Notes: a model not told the origin generated them from the letters alone. A stretch of 64,000 nucleotides of DNA from Endozoicomonas numazuensis (GCF_000722635.1 NZ_JOKH01000004.1:412238-476237); one strand, 5' to 3'. Positions 8,738-18,123 are shown, numbered from the stretch's first letter. Numbers and translations: made by a program.

Positions 8738-9976
8738 TCACATAAGAGGTTTGTCGAACATCTGCACTTTGACTGTTTCTCCTGCTTCAACATTGCCCTG
8801 AGAGGCAGGCAAAACAATGTAACAGTTTGCCATGCTCATGGATCGGAGAATACCTGATCCCTGACTACCTGTTGTAACGACTTCTGCTTCTCCTCTCTCG
8901 TTGGTTGAGAGAATGCCCCGCTGAAATTCAAGGCGACCGGGTTGTTTCTTGAGGGGAGTGCAACAAGTTGCTGGTAGTTCAATGGCAGGAGGTCGCTTTG
9001 CTCCCATCATATGATGTAAAGCGGGGGCTGCCAGTTGTTGAAAGGTGACCGTAGCGGAAACCGGGTTTCCGGGCAGTCCAAAGAATACGCTGTTGGGTAG
9101 TTTGCCAAAGGCAAATGGCTTGCCGGGTTTGATCGCCAATTTCCAGAAAGAAGTATGGCCTATTTCATTGAGAATATCTTTGACAAAGTCAGCGTCACCT
9201 ACAGAAACTCCACCCGAAGTTATGACTGCATCGGCCCGCTGGTCAGCTTCAAGAAATGCTTCCCGGATGGCGGAGCGATCATCTCTGATTTTGCCAAGAT
9301 CAATAACCTCTGTACCCAGTCGTTTCAGCATGGCAGAGACCGCAAATCTATTGCTGTCGTATATGTCGCCGTGTCCGAGAGTTTCGCCGGGAAGCTTCAG
9401 TTCATCACCCGTAGAAAATAGCGCTACTTTAATTTTGCGCACAACGGGCACTTTGGCGACCCCTAGAGAAGCCAGCAGACCGATATCCTGAGCTTTGATG
9501 ACATGACCTTTTCTGAATACCTGACAGCCTTCAGCAATATCTTCACCTGCCCGGCGAACATTATTACCCGGTTTCGACGGCTTTTTGGTAAAGGTAATGC
9601 CTTGATCTGAAGGCTCAGTCTGTTCCTGCATAATGACTGTATCGGTGCCTTCTGGAATAGACGCTCCCGTCATGATTCTGATGCAGTGACCTGAGGGCAT
9701 GGTGCCCTGATAAGGGTGTCCTGCTAAAGACTGTCCTGCAAGTGGCAGAATTGAATGATGTTTCAGGTCACTGAATTGAAACGCATACCCGTCCATGGCT
9801 GAATTATCATGGGACGGGACATTGACCGGTGAAATGATATCGTCCGAAAGAACACGATCCAGACAATCTTCCAGCGCAACCGATTCTGATTCTGTGACAA
9901 CAGGCGTTTCCGTGACCAGTTTTTCCAGCCCTTCATGTAAGGGCATTAGTCCGGGGGCGGCGCAGCAGTCTGTCAT
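8738..9976 (-). CDS. moeA: Molybdopterin molybdenumtransferase MoeA
   Basis: A 412-residue enzyme that inserts molybdate into adenylylated molybdopterin, a late step of Moco synthesis in the cytosol. MoeA motifs are present: DNSAMDGYAF near residue 55, MTGASIPEGTDTVIMQE near 110, the MPT-binding TSGGVSVGDADFVK near 255, and FGLPGNPVSATVTFQQL near 315. The start is set by AAGGAG eight bases before ATG at 9976. That ATG overlaps the stop of mobB (ATGA), so the two genes are translationally coupled. Length is normal for the family. Confidence 0.96.
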   Translation of the reverse strand: MTDCCAAPGLMPLHEGLEKLVTETPVVTESESVALEDCLDRVLSDDIISPVNVPSHDNSAMDGYAFQFSDLKHHSILPLAGQSLAGHPYQGTMPSGHCIRIMTGASIPEGTDTVIMQEQTEPSDQGITFTKKPSKPGNNVRRAGEDIAEGCQVFRKGHVIKAQDIGLLASLGVAKVPVVRKIKVALFSTGDELKLPGETLGHGDIYDSNRFAVSAMLKRLGTEVIDLGKIRDDRSAIREAFLEADQRADAVITSGGVSVGDADFVKDILNEIGHTSFWKLAIKPGKPFAFGKLPNSVFFGLPGNPVSATVTFQQLAAPALHHMMGAKRPPAIELPATCCTPLKKQPGRLEFQRGILSTNERGEAEVVTTGSQGSGILRSMSMANCYIVLPASQGNVEAGETVKVQMFDKPLM

Positions 9977-10530
9977 TGAGACGTCTCCTTGAAACTGTTT
10001 TTGACCCAAAAGCTATAAATGAATTCAGCAATCTGATCCGGATTGTTCAGGTTCAGCTGGGGAAGTCCTGGATTGTCGTTTAAAGGTTTATCCCAGGCTA
10101 TTGCAATGATGTTGGGGTCTGAAGGGTAAAGCAAAGAGCGACCCAGATCCTGGCGATGCAGTTCAATTTTCGGAAAAGCCACATCCCTGAAGCCTTCAAT
10201 AATGATCAGATCAAGACGGTTGCAGTCAAGTAACTGCAGTTCGTTCATCAACTGTGGGTCTGAGCGATCTGCTCTTTCGGTATAACAAATGGATCTTTCA
10301 GGTGTACTGAGAACCAGCTGACTGCTGCCAGCCAGCCTGAGACGATGGCTGTCTTTTCCTGGCGTATCGGGATCAACGCTGTGATGAGAAGCTTTAACAA
10401 CCCCTATATTAAGTTCTTTTGCGCTAAGCAGAGGAATCAGTTTTTCCAGCAGGGTGGTTTTACCCGTGCCGCTGAAGGCTGCCAGCCCAATAACAGGTAA
10501 AGGGAAGGATTGCAGTGAGAGGGGAGGCAT
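9973..10530 (-). CDS. mobB: Molybdopterin-guanine dinucleotide biosynthesis adaptor MobB
   Basis: A 185-residue P-loop GTPase-like protein that supports MobA in making the bis-MGD form of Moco. The Walker A motif FSGTGKTTLLEKL is at residues about 19-31, then VVKASHHSVDPDTPGKDSHR and IIEGFRD, all typical of MobB. It is the first gene of a mobB-moeA operon with a 4-base overlap. Its partner mobA is not in the window. The presence of MobB implies that DMSO-reductase-family enzymes are made, which fits the oxidoreductase at 47.9-50.1 kb. Confidence 0.95.
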   Translation of the reverse strand: MPPLSLQSFPLPVIGLAAFSGTGKTTLLEKLIPLLSAKELNIGVVKASHHSVDPDTPGKDSHRLRLAGSSQLVLSTPERSICYTERADRSDPQLMNELQLLDCNRLDLIIIEGFRDVAFPKIELHRQDLGRSLLYPSDPNIIAIAWDKPLNDNPGLPQLNLNNPDQIAEFIYSFWVKNSFKETSQ

Positions 10531-10916
10531 TTACATTCCCGATCATTCATTGAGTGCGCTGAAGTTTATTGAAGTATCTGTCGCTACTCAATCACTCTTT
10601 GCCATCAAGTAGAGTGATACTTCACATAAGAGTAACAGTAGGGGTAACTCGGTTGTATTTACTACGAAGTACTCTGTGGTTGACGGTATTTATGCCACTA
10701 AAAATCGTCTTTTTGGACATGGCTATTTAATGAGCTTGGCGTTACGATGTGAGCCAATTCAATTTTGAATTGAGCGCCGAGCTTCGCAGCCTAAACCTGA
10801 GTCAGGTAATAACCCTGAAGGTATGGTTGCCAGGCCGTAACCTGATGCGTGTTGTGCGCAGGTTGCCAGGGTTCATACAGAAATGTCTGGGCCTCCCGTA
10901 TTTGGAAAGGTGTGAG
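10531..10916 (+). promoter_or_regulatory. Structured leader region upstream of moaA (possible Moco-sensing RNA)
   Basis: 386 bp separate divergent mobB and moaA. The part nearest moaA is full of inverted repeats: CAATTCAA/TTGAATTG around 10756-10773, ACCTGA/TCAGGT around 10795-10807, and a G/C-rich stretch with repeated GGTTGCCAGG (10825-10834 and 10861-10870). A GTG-initiated frame from 10749 reads into moaA but would add 56 residues unlike any MoaA N-terminus. I read this as untranslated leader. Moco riboswitches precede moaA in other gammaproteobacteria, but I could not match that consensus by eye. Confidence 0.35.
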
Positions 10917-11897
10917 ATGCGACCATTACATGATCCCCAGGGACGAACGTTTCCCTATCTCAGGCTGTCTCTGACAGACCTGTGTAACTTTAGTTGTAAC
11001 TATTGTTTGCCTGATGGCTGTGAAGAACACCATCACAAGCAGTCACTGGATGTTGCTGAAATTAGGCGGCTTGTGACTGCTTTCTCTGCGGTGGGCGTTG
11101 AGAAAATCCGCTTAACAGGTGGTGAGCCAACGTTACGCTCTGATTTTAACGACATTGTCAGTACGATCAAATCCATTCCAGGTATCAAGAAAGTGGCCAT
11201 GACCACAAATGGTTACAAGATGGATCAGAGGGTGGAGTCCTGGTTGGCTTCCGGCCTTGATCAGCTGAATGTCAGTATTGATAGTCTTGACCCCAGAGCC
11301 TTTGAAGCCATTACTGGCCATGATCGACTTCAGGAAATACTGGCCGGTATTGAGAAAGCTTTTGCCTACGGTCTGCCTTCCATCAAGGTGAATGCGGTCT
11401 TGATGAAAGACGTCAATGATATCCAGTTGGGCGCGTTTCTCGACTGGATAAAGCATCAGCCAGTGACGATGCGCTTTATTGAACTGATGCAGACAGGCAA
11501 CAATGGTAGTTTTTTCAATCAGTACCATGTGCCAGGTCAGCAAATCAGGGATCAGCTCTTGGAAAAAGGCTGGGTCAGGATGGCTCGAAAGAGAGATGCC
11601 GGTCCGGCTTATGAGTACTGTCACCCTGACTATCAGGGGCGTGTTGGTCTGATTACTCCTTATTCAAGAGACTTCTGCAAGGAATGTAACCGCCTGAGGG
11701 TAAGCAGTCAGGGGCATCTTCAGCTTTGTCTGTTTTCCGAGTCGGGTCATGACCTTCGTCGATTGCTGCAAGATGACAGTCAGCAGGATGAGCTGATTCA
11801 GGAAATTCGATCTGTGCTGCGTTTGAAAGTGGATGGTCATTTTCTGGATCAGGGCTACACCGGTGGGACTCAGAACCTGGCTCAGATTGGTGGTTAA
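10917..11897 (+). CDS. moaA: GTP 3',8-cyclase MoaA
   Basis: A 326-residue radical-SAM enzyme that starts Moco synthesis by converting GTP to 3',8-cH2GTP with MoaC. The SAM-cluster motif CNFSCNYC is at residues about 27-34, the glycine motif RLTGGEPTLR follows, the C-terminal cluster cysteines appear in FCKECNRLR and the later LQLCLF, and the protein ends in the obligatory Gly-Gly. I start it at 10917, where GGAAAGGTG precedes ATG and the length becomes normal. An upstream GTG at 10749 is open but not supported. It is divergent from mobB-moeA. moaB, moaC, moaD and moaE are not in the window. Confidence 0.95.
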   Translation: MRPLHDPQGRTFPYLRLSLTDLCNFSCNYCLPDGCEEHHHKQSLDVAEIRRLVTAFSAVGVEKIRLTGGEPTLRSDFNDIVSTIKSIPGIKKVAMTTNGYKMDQRVESWLASGLDQLNVSIDSLDPRAFEAITGHDRLQEILAGIEKAFAYGLPSIKVNAVLMKDVNDIQLGAFLDWIKHQPVTMRFIELMQTGNNGSFFNQYHVPGQQIRDQLLEKGWVRMARKRDAGPAYEYCHPDYQGRVGLITPYSRDFCKECNRLRVSSQGHLQLCLFSESGHDLRRLLQDDSQQDELIQEIRSVLRLKVDGHFLDQGYTGGTQNLAQIGG

Positions 11898-11910
11898 TTG
11901 CGTTTTAAAT

Positions 11911-11943
11911 AAAAAGCATGGCTTGCCGCAGTGCTTTTTGTTT
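11911..11943 (+). terminator. Intrinsic terminator after moaA
   Basis: AAAAAGCA pairs with TGCTTTTT around a 13-base loop and is followed by GTTT, 13 bases after the moaA stop. Confidence 0.7.
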
Positions 11944-12012
11944 GAGGCTTGTTTAATTTTCGGATTTTATCTGAGGTGACAAACGGTCCCCCGGACAAAA
12001 ATAGACACTGAC

Positions 12013-12041
12013 GTATACATTCTGGTTAAGGTGGGTATAAT
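12013..12041 (+). promoter_or_regulatory. Candidate sigma-70 promoter of the acyltransferase gene
   Basis: A perfect TATAAT lies at 12036-12041, 78 bases before the acyltransferase start. The matching -35 hexamer is poor (GTATAC, 17-base spacer). Confidence 0.4.
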
Positions 12042-12118
12042 GCCGCCCGAAGATTGGTCGGGGCGTTCTATGAGCGTTGGGTCAATCTTGATTCTGGCTG
12101 TCTGCGGTAACCTTCCTG

Positions 12119-12694
12119 ATGACTCATACGATTTTTGATACTCCCCTTGTCAATACCCTCTTTCGCATTATCTCTACCCTGGGCTTGAAGCTGGCAGGCT
12201 GGAAGTTGTCAGGAAAAAAGCCCGATGCCAGAAAATATGTTGTTATTGCTGCTCCTCACACCAGTAACTGGGATTTTGTTCTGGTGATGGCTATCGCTTT
12301 CAAATTTGGTATCAAGATTTCCTGGATGGGTAAGAACAGCCTCTTTAAAGGCCCGATGGGACCTGTTATGCGATGGATGGGAGGGATTCCGGTAGAGCGC
12401 AGCCGAAATACAGGGTTGGTGCAGCAAGTCATTGACCGGTTTAATGTATCTGATGACCTTGTTGTCACTATTCCACCTGAAGGAACCCGCAGCAAGGTGG
12501 GTCAATGGAAAAGTGGCTTTTATCATGTCGCATCTGGGGCCGGTGTGCCTATCGCCCTGGGGTTTCTGGACTTCAAAACCAGGCAGGGGGGCTTTGGTCC
12601 GCTGTTTTACCCTACGGGTAACTACGAGAATGACCTGAAAGAAATTCAGCACTTCTATCAGGGGATGACCGGAAAAAGGCCGCATAAATTCTGA
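12119..12694 (+). CDS. 1-acyl-glycerol-3-phosphate acyltransferase-like (PlsC family) protein
   Basis: A 191-residue membrane-associated acyltransferase. The catalytic HX4D motif appears as HTSNWD (residues about 43-48), the substrate-binding block GGIPVERSR follows near 83, and PPEGTRSK near 120 is the third PlsC motif. Proteins of this short single-domain type acylate lysophospholipids in the inner membrane, but the acceptor is not certain from sequence. It stands alone, with a possible promoter upstream. No clear Shine-Dalgarno is visible, although the family motifs fix the frame. Confidence 0.88.
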   Translation: MTHTIFDTPLVNTLFRIISTLGLKLAGWKLSGKKPDARKYVVIAAPHTSNWDFVLVMAIAFKFGIKISWMGKNSLFKGPMGPVMRWMGGIPVERSRNTGLVQQVIDRFNVSDDLVVTIPPEGTRSKVGQWKSGFYHVASGAGVPIALGFLDFKTRQGGFGPLFYPTGNYENDLKEIQHFYQGMTGKRPHKF

Positions 12695-13377
12695 GAGTGC
12701 AGTCTGGCTGATTAATAAACAACATAACTGGCTGATTTCAAGCTGGATAATCACTTCTGATACGAAGCAGTAGCCATAAACCCTTGCCGCCCATCGGCCA
12801 AAAACAGTCTGTACGATTGAAATACAGCTATCTATGTTGAACGAATAGCGATAGAATGATCGGCCTTTTATGGGAGAGCCATTGAATTTGGTCTCCCGAG
12901 ATGTCCTGGTACTCCGTTTACCTCGATCGGTTTGAATATTGAATTCTCATCGGATACCGATCCTGCCAGTTCTTTCGAGATCTTCAACGAAGTCATGGAC
13001 ACCAAACTGCCATGAGTGGAAAGGCCGCTACCTGTTATTGAACCCGGCGGTCAGAACATGGTCAAAACTCACTGCACGTAACGAAAAGGATCGTGTGGTG
13101 GATCAGTGTGCATGGGAGCTTGCTATAGCCTGCTCAGGTCGCCAGGTCCGGAAAGAACGGTCACCGATTTCACTAAATTATTTAAGTTAATCAATAGCTT
13201 GTCTGATTTTCTGAAACCTGTCCTGTTCTACTGAACATTACTACCGACTTTCTGCTTGCGACTGACCCCCGGATGATTGCTCACGGCTTAAGACCGGAAT
13301 CTGCGATCCGGCTGCCAGTCAGAGTGTCTACAGGGATAGCACTGATCAAATCAATGCCTAATTTTTCGGAGCACTTG
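12695..13377 (+). promoter_or_regulatory. 683-bp gene-free leader upstream of deaD
   Basis: No frame here has a Shine-Dalgarno or recognisable protein. One 83-codon frame (12939-13190) is unconvincing. Long untranslated leaders that respond to cold and to RNA structure are usual for csdA/deaD-type helicase genes, and this interval is the likely place for such control. I could not define a fold by eye. Confidence 0.4.
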
Positions 13378-15207
13378 ATGTCTGAGAACGACACAACCCC
13401 TACTGAACCCATGGTTACTTTCTCTGACCTGCCGCTTTCTCCTGCAGTGATCAAGGCGGTACAGGATGTTGGCTATGAAACGCCTTCTCCTATTCAGGCT
13501 CAGAGTATCCCCAAAATTCTTGAAGGCAGGGATCTGCTGGGACTGGCTCAGACCGGTACCGGTAAGACCGCTGCATTCGCCCTTCCTATGCTTTCCAGAT
13601 TGGACATGAGTGTCAATGACCCTCAGGTTCTGGTTCTGACACCTACCCGTGAACTGGCTATTCAGGTTGCAGAAGCTTTTCAGCGTTATGCCCGTCACAT
13701 GCCAGGTTTCCACGTACTGCCTGTTTATGGTGGTCAGGACATGCGTGGTCAGTTACGAGGCCTTAAGCGTGGAGCTCACGTTATTGTGGGTACACCGGGT
13801 CGTGTTATGGATCACCTGCGCAGAGAAAGTCTGAAACTGAACTCTCTGAAAGCGGTTGTGCTGGATGAAGCCGATGAGATGCTGCGCATGGGCTTTGTTG
13901 ATGATATTGAGTGGATTATGGAGCAGACGCCTGATGAGCGTCAGGTGGCTCTGTTCTCTGCCACTATGCCCAGACAGATTCGCAAGATAGCTGACACGCA
14001 CTTGAAGAATCCGGCTACGGTTGAAATCAAGGCCAAAACAGCAACAGTTGATACCATCACCCAGAAAGTCTGTATGGTCAGTGGTTTTCACAAGCTAGAC
14101 GCTTTGACACGTATCCTGGAAGTTGAACCTTTTGATGCCATGATTATTTTCGTGCGCACCAAAACAGCGACCGTAGAGCTGGCTGAAAAGCTCGAAGCCA
14201 GAGGCTTTGCTGCTGCCGCACTGAATGGTGACATGAGTCAGGGTCTGCGTGAAAAAGTTGTTGAACGACTGAAAAAAGGCTCTCTGGATATTCTGATTGC
14301 TACTGATGTCGCAGCACGTGGTCTGGATGTAGAGCGTATGTCGCACGTTGTGAACTACGACATTCCTTACGACACTGAAGCTTATGTTCACCGTATTGGT
14401 CGTACTGGCCGTGCAGGTCGTCAGGGTGTAGCTATTCTGTTTGCTACACACCGTGAGCGTCGTATGTTGCGTTCGATTGAGCAGGCTACTCGCCAGCGCA
14501 TCGAAACCATGAGTTTGCCATCCATGCGTGATGTTCGTGACATGCGTATCCGAGCCTTTAAGGAAGAAGTGGTGAAATCCATGGAAATGGGCGAAGAACT
14601 GGATGCGTTCCGTGAAATCATTGCTGAGCTGGAAACTGAACATGCTTTGAGTCATGAAGATATGTCTGCTGTCCTGTGCTTCATGGCCCAGAAAGATCGT
14701 CCATTCCCGGACGGTAAAGAGCCTGAGCGTTCACAGCGTGAGCGACGTGATCGTGATCGCGACCGTGGTGAAAGAGGAGGAGAGCGTGGAGAACGTGGAG
14801 CGCGCCCTCGTCGTGATCGCAAAGAAGATAATGAAGGCATGGTTCGTTACCGTGTGGGTGTAGGTCGTGATCAGGGTATAACGCCTGGAGACCTGGTAGG
14901 CGCTATTGCCAACGAGAGTAATATCTCTGGCAAGAATATTGGCCACATTCGTCTGTTCGATACGTGCTCGTCCATCTATCTGCCGGAAGGTGTTGATACT
15001 TCCACTCTGGACTCACTGAAGAACGTCAAGGTTCGAAACAAGGCTCTGGACTTGAAAGTCTGGGTGGATGATGGACGTCGTGATAGTCGTGATAACACCC
15101 GCCCTCGTCGTGGCCGTGGCCGTGATGGAGAAGGGTTTAGAAAAGATCGTGATAATCGCGGTGGAGAAAAAAGACAGGGTTCTCGCAGGCCTCGTCAAGA
15201 AGCATAA
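13378..15207 (+). CDS. deaD: DEAD-box ATP-dependent RNA helicase DeaD/CsdA
   Basis: A 609-residue helicase for ribosome assembly and RNA remodelling at low temperature. All core motifs are in order: Q motif (PSPIQ), AQTGTGKT, PTRELAIQ, TPGRVMDHL, DEAD, SAT, and HRIGRTGRAGRQG. Then come the DbpA-type RNA-binding domain (about residues 485-560; RYRVGVGRDQGITPGDLVGA) and two Arg/Asp/Gly-rich tracts (about 445-480 and from 565 to the end), as in CsdA. The start MSENDTT is preceded by CGGAGC and gives the usual length. The upstream extension from 13273 is probably leader RNA. The Arg-rich parts are low-complexity. Confidence 0.96.
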   Translation: MSENDTTPTEPMVTFSDLPLSPAVIKAVQDVGYETPSPIQAQSIPKILEGRDLLGLAQTGTGKTAAFALPMLSRLDMSVNDPQVLVLTPTRELAIQVAEAFQRYARHMPGFHVLPVYGGQDMRGQLRGLKRGAHVIVGTPGRVMDHLRRESLKLNSLKAVVLDEADEMLRMGFVDDIEWIMEQTPDERQVALFSATMPRQIRKIADTHLKNPATVEIKAKTATVDTITQKVCMVSGFHKLDALTRILEVEPFDAMIIFVRTKTATVELAEKLEARGFAAAALNGDMSQGLREKVVERLKKGSLDILIATDVAARGLDVERMSHVVNYDIPYDTEAYVHRIGRTGRAGRQGVAILFATHRERRMLRSIEQATRQRIETMSLPSMRDVRDMRIRAFKEEVVKSMEMGEELDAFREIIAELETEHALSHEDMSAVLCFMAQKDRPFPDGKEPERSQRERRDRDRDRGERGGERGERGARPRRDRKEDNEGMVRYRVGVGRDQGITPGDLVGAIANESNISGKNIGHIRLFDTCSSIYLPEGVDTSTLDSLKNVKVRNKALDLKVWVDDGRRDSRDNTRPRRGRGRDGEGFRKDRDNRGGEKRQGSRRPRQEA

Positions 15208-15231
15208 GCTTCGTCCCATCTTTTGATGTTG

Positions 15232-15267
15232 AAAAAGCAGAAGTCTGAGACTTTTGCTTTTTTTTTA
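15232..15267 (+). terminator. Intrinsic terminator of deaD
   Basis: A 13-bp stem (AAAAGCAGAAGTC / GACTTTTGCTTTT, one G-U pair) with a TGA loop, followed by an unbroken run of T, starts 25 bases after the deaD stop. Confidence 0.9.
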
Positions 15268-15385
15268 TCTTGAAAAAAGTTGAAATCTCTCAAAAAAAAT
15301 TATGCAAGCTAGCCCAAAAAGGGTATTAACAGACCATGAGAGCATGGTTAGACTGTTTTATAAGAATAAAAATGAGGCTTAGCTT

Positions 15386-15766
15386 ATGTTGTATGTGTCA
15401 TTTTCCGGTTCGAAAGGGCGGGGAGTTTTCACCAGTAAAAAAATCGAGAGCAATACCGTTATTGAGCGTTGTCCTGTTCTGGAATTGCCTCCTCAGGATT
15501 TAAAACACATTGATCAGACCGAAGTATATAACTACTACTTTTCCTGGGGAGAAAAGATGGATGCAGCGGCTATTGCATTAGGTCTGGGTTCTATTTACAA
15601 CCACTCCTATAGCCCTAATGCTCTTTATCGATTTGATATGGAAGATAGGGTGATTGAGTTTATTTCCATCAAAAAGATTCGTCCTAATGAAGAAGTCACT
15701 ATTAATTACAATGGATCACCCAATGATCAATCACCCCTTTGGGATGGCATTCAATGGGAACCCTGA
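15386..15766 (+). CDS. SET-domain protein (predicted protein-lysine methyltransferase)
   Basis: A 126-residue protein that is almost entirely a SET domain. The N-terminal SGSKGRGVFTSKKI block (residues about 7-20) is SET motif I. YNHSYSPNA near 72 matches the NHS-x-x-PN SAM and catalytic pocket. EEVTINYNG near 106 matches the closing [E]-[LIV]-x-x-x-Y motif with the catalytic tyrosine. SET enzymes transfer methyl groups from SAM to lysine side chains; in bacteria they may modify the cell's own proteins or host histones. There is no signal peptide or secretion mark. GAGG lies eight bases before ATG. It stands between the deaD terminator and an IS1380-type transposase. Confidence 0.88.
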   Translation: MLYVSFSGSKGRGVFTSKKIESNTVIERCPVLELPPQDLKHIDQTEVYNYYFSWGEKMDAAAIALGLGSIYNHSYSPNALYRFDMEDRVIEFISIKKIRPNEEVTINYNGSPNDQSPLWDGIQWEP

Positions 15767-15963
15767 AAATACAATTTAAACTAATGCTTGTTCAATATTT
15801 TAGATAAACACTTGTTGATTTTATTATTTATTTAATGGTTTGTTTTTTTCAGTTCCTGAATCCGTGACTTCATCAGCAATAAAAAAGCCTTAAAGCCATC
15901 CACCGAAAGGGGTGTAGGCTAAAATACGACCTACTCGTTTTTTCACTGAATAGGTGAATTTTT

Positions 15964-17301
15964 GTGGAACTCCATTTTGAGCAGTCTGATACGGAATTCT
16001 ATACACCATTTGCTGGCCTTGCCTTTATTGGTCACGCCCTCAATAAAAAAACATCCCTCAAAAAATCACTCCGTAAGATTAAGAAGCGACATGGAATCGC
16101 CAATATTGATTTAGTGCGTGCTTATGTTGGCTTGCTGGCCCTCGGCAAAAATGACTTTGACGCCATTGACACCCTTCGCCATGACGATTGGTTCCAGCAA
16201 TGCATGGGAATAAAACAGATGCCATCTGCCAGTCGATTGCGCCAGCGCTTTAATGAAGATGCTACCCAGCTTATTCCGCTGATTGAGGAAAGTCTTGCTG
16301 AGTTGCTTATAGAACTTGATGCTCCGCTTACACCACTTCCAAAAGAACTTGATCGCCAACAGCATATACCATTAGATATGGATGTCACGCCTCAAGACAA
16401 TAGCAACTCCAAGAAAGAAGGAGTGAGTTGGACATATAAACACTTTTTCGGCTACTCCCCCATTATGGCTTACCTTGGGCAAGAAGGCTGGTGCATGGGG
16501 TGTGAGTTGCGACCAGGTTCGCAACACTCGCAAAATGATTTCATCCCATTCCTGGGTGCCGTTTTACAGAGAGTACGTCGTATAACGCAACAGCCGATAT
16601 TGCTTCGGCTCGATAGTGCTCACGATGCTGAAGATACCCGCATGGCCGTTGCTCAACATGCTAACGTTGACCACATAATTAAATTGAATCCTCGCCAACA
16701 GTACACCTCCAAGGCCTGGCTACCTAAGTTTGAAGCAGCGAAGGTAGAGTGGCATGAGCTACGAGCAGGTAAGCACTATGCGACTTTGACTATTAACCAT
16801 GAAGCTCACTATGGTCATCAGCGACTGATTATCAAAATGGTCAGACGAACGTCAGATGCCGTTGGTCAGATGTTTCTAACTCCAGACTACGAGCTGGAAG
16901 GTTGGTGGACAACATTGAATGAAGAAGAATACAGCGATAACGACGTTATTCTGCTGTATGAGAATCACGCCACCAGTGAGCAATTTCACAGTGAATTAAA
17001 AACCGATATGGATCTGGAAAGGCTTCCTTCTGGAAAGTTCGATACTAATGATTTAGTAATGTGTCTGGGCGCATTAACTTATAATATGCTGCGTTACATG
17101 GGGCAATCTTGTTTGCTGGGGCCGCAGTCACCTGTTCGTCATCAGGCAGCAAGGAGAAGAATAAAAACCGTCATGCAGGAGTTGATTTATCAGGCTGCCC
17201 GCTTTTTGGAGGCAGGCCGTCGCAAAATACTACGATTTGGCCGATATAGCCCGGCACTCCAGGTGTTTATGGGGCTTTATCCAGAAAAAATGCTTTGTTA
17301 G
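15964..17301 (+). mobile_element. IS1380-family transposase
   Basis: A 445-residue DDE transposase of the IS1380 type (Transposase DDE group 1). Features seen: the N-terminal LAFIGHALNKKTSLKKSLRK region, PLDMDVTPQDNS with the first catalytic Asp, LRLDSAHDAEDT with the second, and ENHATSEQFHSELKTDMDLERLPSG, which carries the late catalytic Glu. It ends LRFGRYSPALQVFMGLY, a usual IS1380 ending. Translation starts at GTG with AGGTG eight bases before. The reading frame is intact and of full length. I could not find convincing terminal inverted repeats or a target duplication within 150 bases on either side, so the element borders are undefined. Confidence 0.88.
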
Positions 17302-17680
17302 CCATCAATATTATTCTGTCTTTCTGAAATGAATGCCAGGTCTTGGTAGGTGATGCATCGCCTGAATTTCAAAATAATGACAAAAACAGCTGGGGTCTTT
17401 GCTGGATTGTTCTGTTATTTCCTGATCAAAGTAGTAATAAAGTGATTTGCGGTAAGGTTGGAGCTTAAATTACACGATTTTCTCGAGATTAATTAAGAAC
17501 TCACTGATTCAGGTCAGTTGTATTACTAATCTCCTCTGAATGCGTTGTGGGAAATAGTAATGAGCTGAATACTCAATTATCTTTGATTTTATTGTTATCT
17601 TTGGAAGCTTTTTCTATGGGTATTCATTCTGAAGAAAAAAATAAATAAAGAAGAGTATGATACATTGATGGCTGCACTCC
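17302..17680. other. Gene-free AT-rich interval downstream of the IS1380-type transposase
   Basis: About 380 bases with frequent stops in all frames. No right-end inverted repeat of the insertion sequence could be recognised. Nothing else was seen in it. Confidence 0.4.
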
Positions 17681-17974
17681 ATGTACTCTGCCTATTTTAT
17701 TCCTGTTGCAGTGGCTGCAACACCTGTTACTCAAGCCGCGAAAACTCTCCTTGTCTATAAAGTTTGTCAAAATTTAGCTGAACCATTGAACGAAGGCTTT
17801 ACTCGCACGGTGAAGGAGTAAGAAGACAATTTCTTCCAGAGATGTTAGGAGGAACCATCGGCACCAGCAGGTCTGCAAGATGCCACAAGAGAATTGCATG
17901 AAGTTGATTTGGCTGATTGGGATATGGATGAAGAGTGGGACAACCGAATAAAGCATACTTTGATTAAGCCTTAG
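17681..17974 (+). pseudogene. Small decayed gene with two internal stop codons
   Basis: A single frame of 98 codons runs from ATG (MYSAYFIPVAVAATPV) to TAG at 17972-17974 but is interrupted by TAA at 17819-17821 and by TAG ten codons later. The parts on both sides of the stops look protein-like: the first 46 residues are hydrophobic to amphipathic, and the last 40 are acidic (LHEVDLADWDMDEEWDN). This suggests a small membrane-anchored protein recently inactivated. No family is recognised. It lies between the transposase and a solo MITE end, a region that appears to be eroding. Confidence 0.4.
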
Positions 17975-18123
17975 CTAACTCTCTACCGACTTCGTTAATA
18001 TTACTAATCATTTGGCTGCTACACTTACTGATGTTTTATCAGGAGATATGTAGCAGGTGACTATAAGTCGATGTTCTTTTACTTATTATTATTTTGTCGT
18101 TTATAGGTAAGATTGAACGAGGC

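Noticed and set aside
10749-10916. 56-residue N-terminal extension of MoaA from a GTG
   Set aside because: MoaA has no such extension; a strong Shine-Dalgarno and normal length support 10917.
12939-13190. 83-codon frame upstream of deaD
   Set aside because: No Shine-Dalgarno, protein-unlike composition, lies in the expected leader.
14652-14946. Antisense frames rich in Arg/Ser or Thr over the deaD C-terminal region
   Set aside because: They are reflections of the Arg/Asp/Gly repeat codons of DeaD on the other strand.
17302-17450. Right terminal repeat of the IS1380-type element
   Set aside because: Compared the flanks of the transposase on both sides; only a five-base TAGGT match was found, which is not enough.
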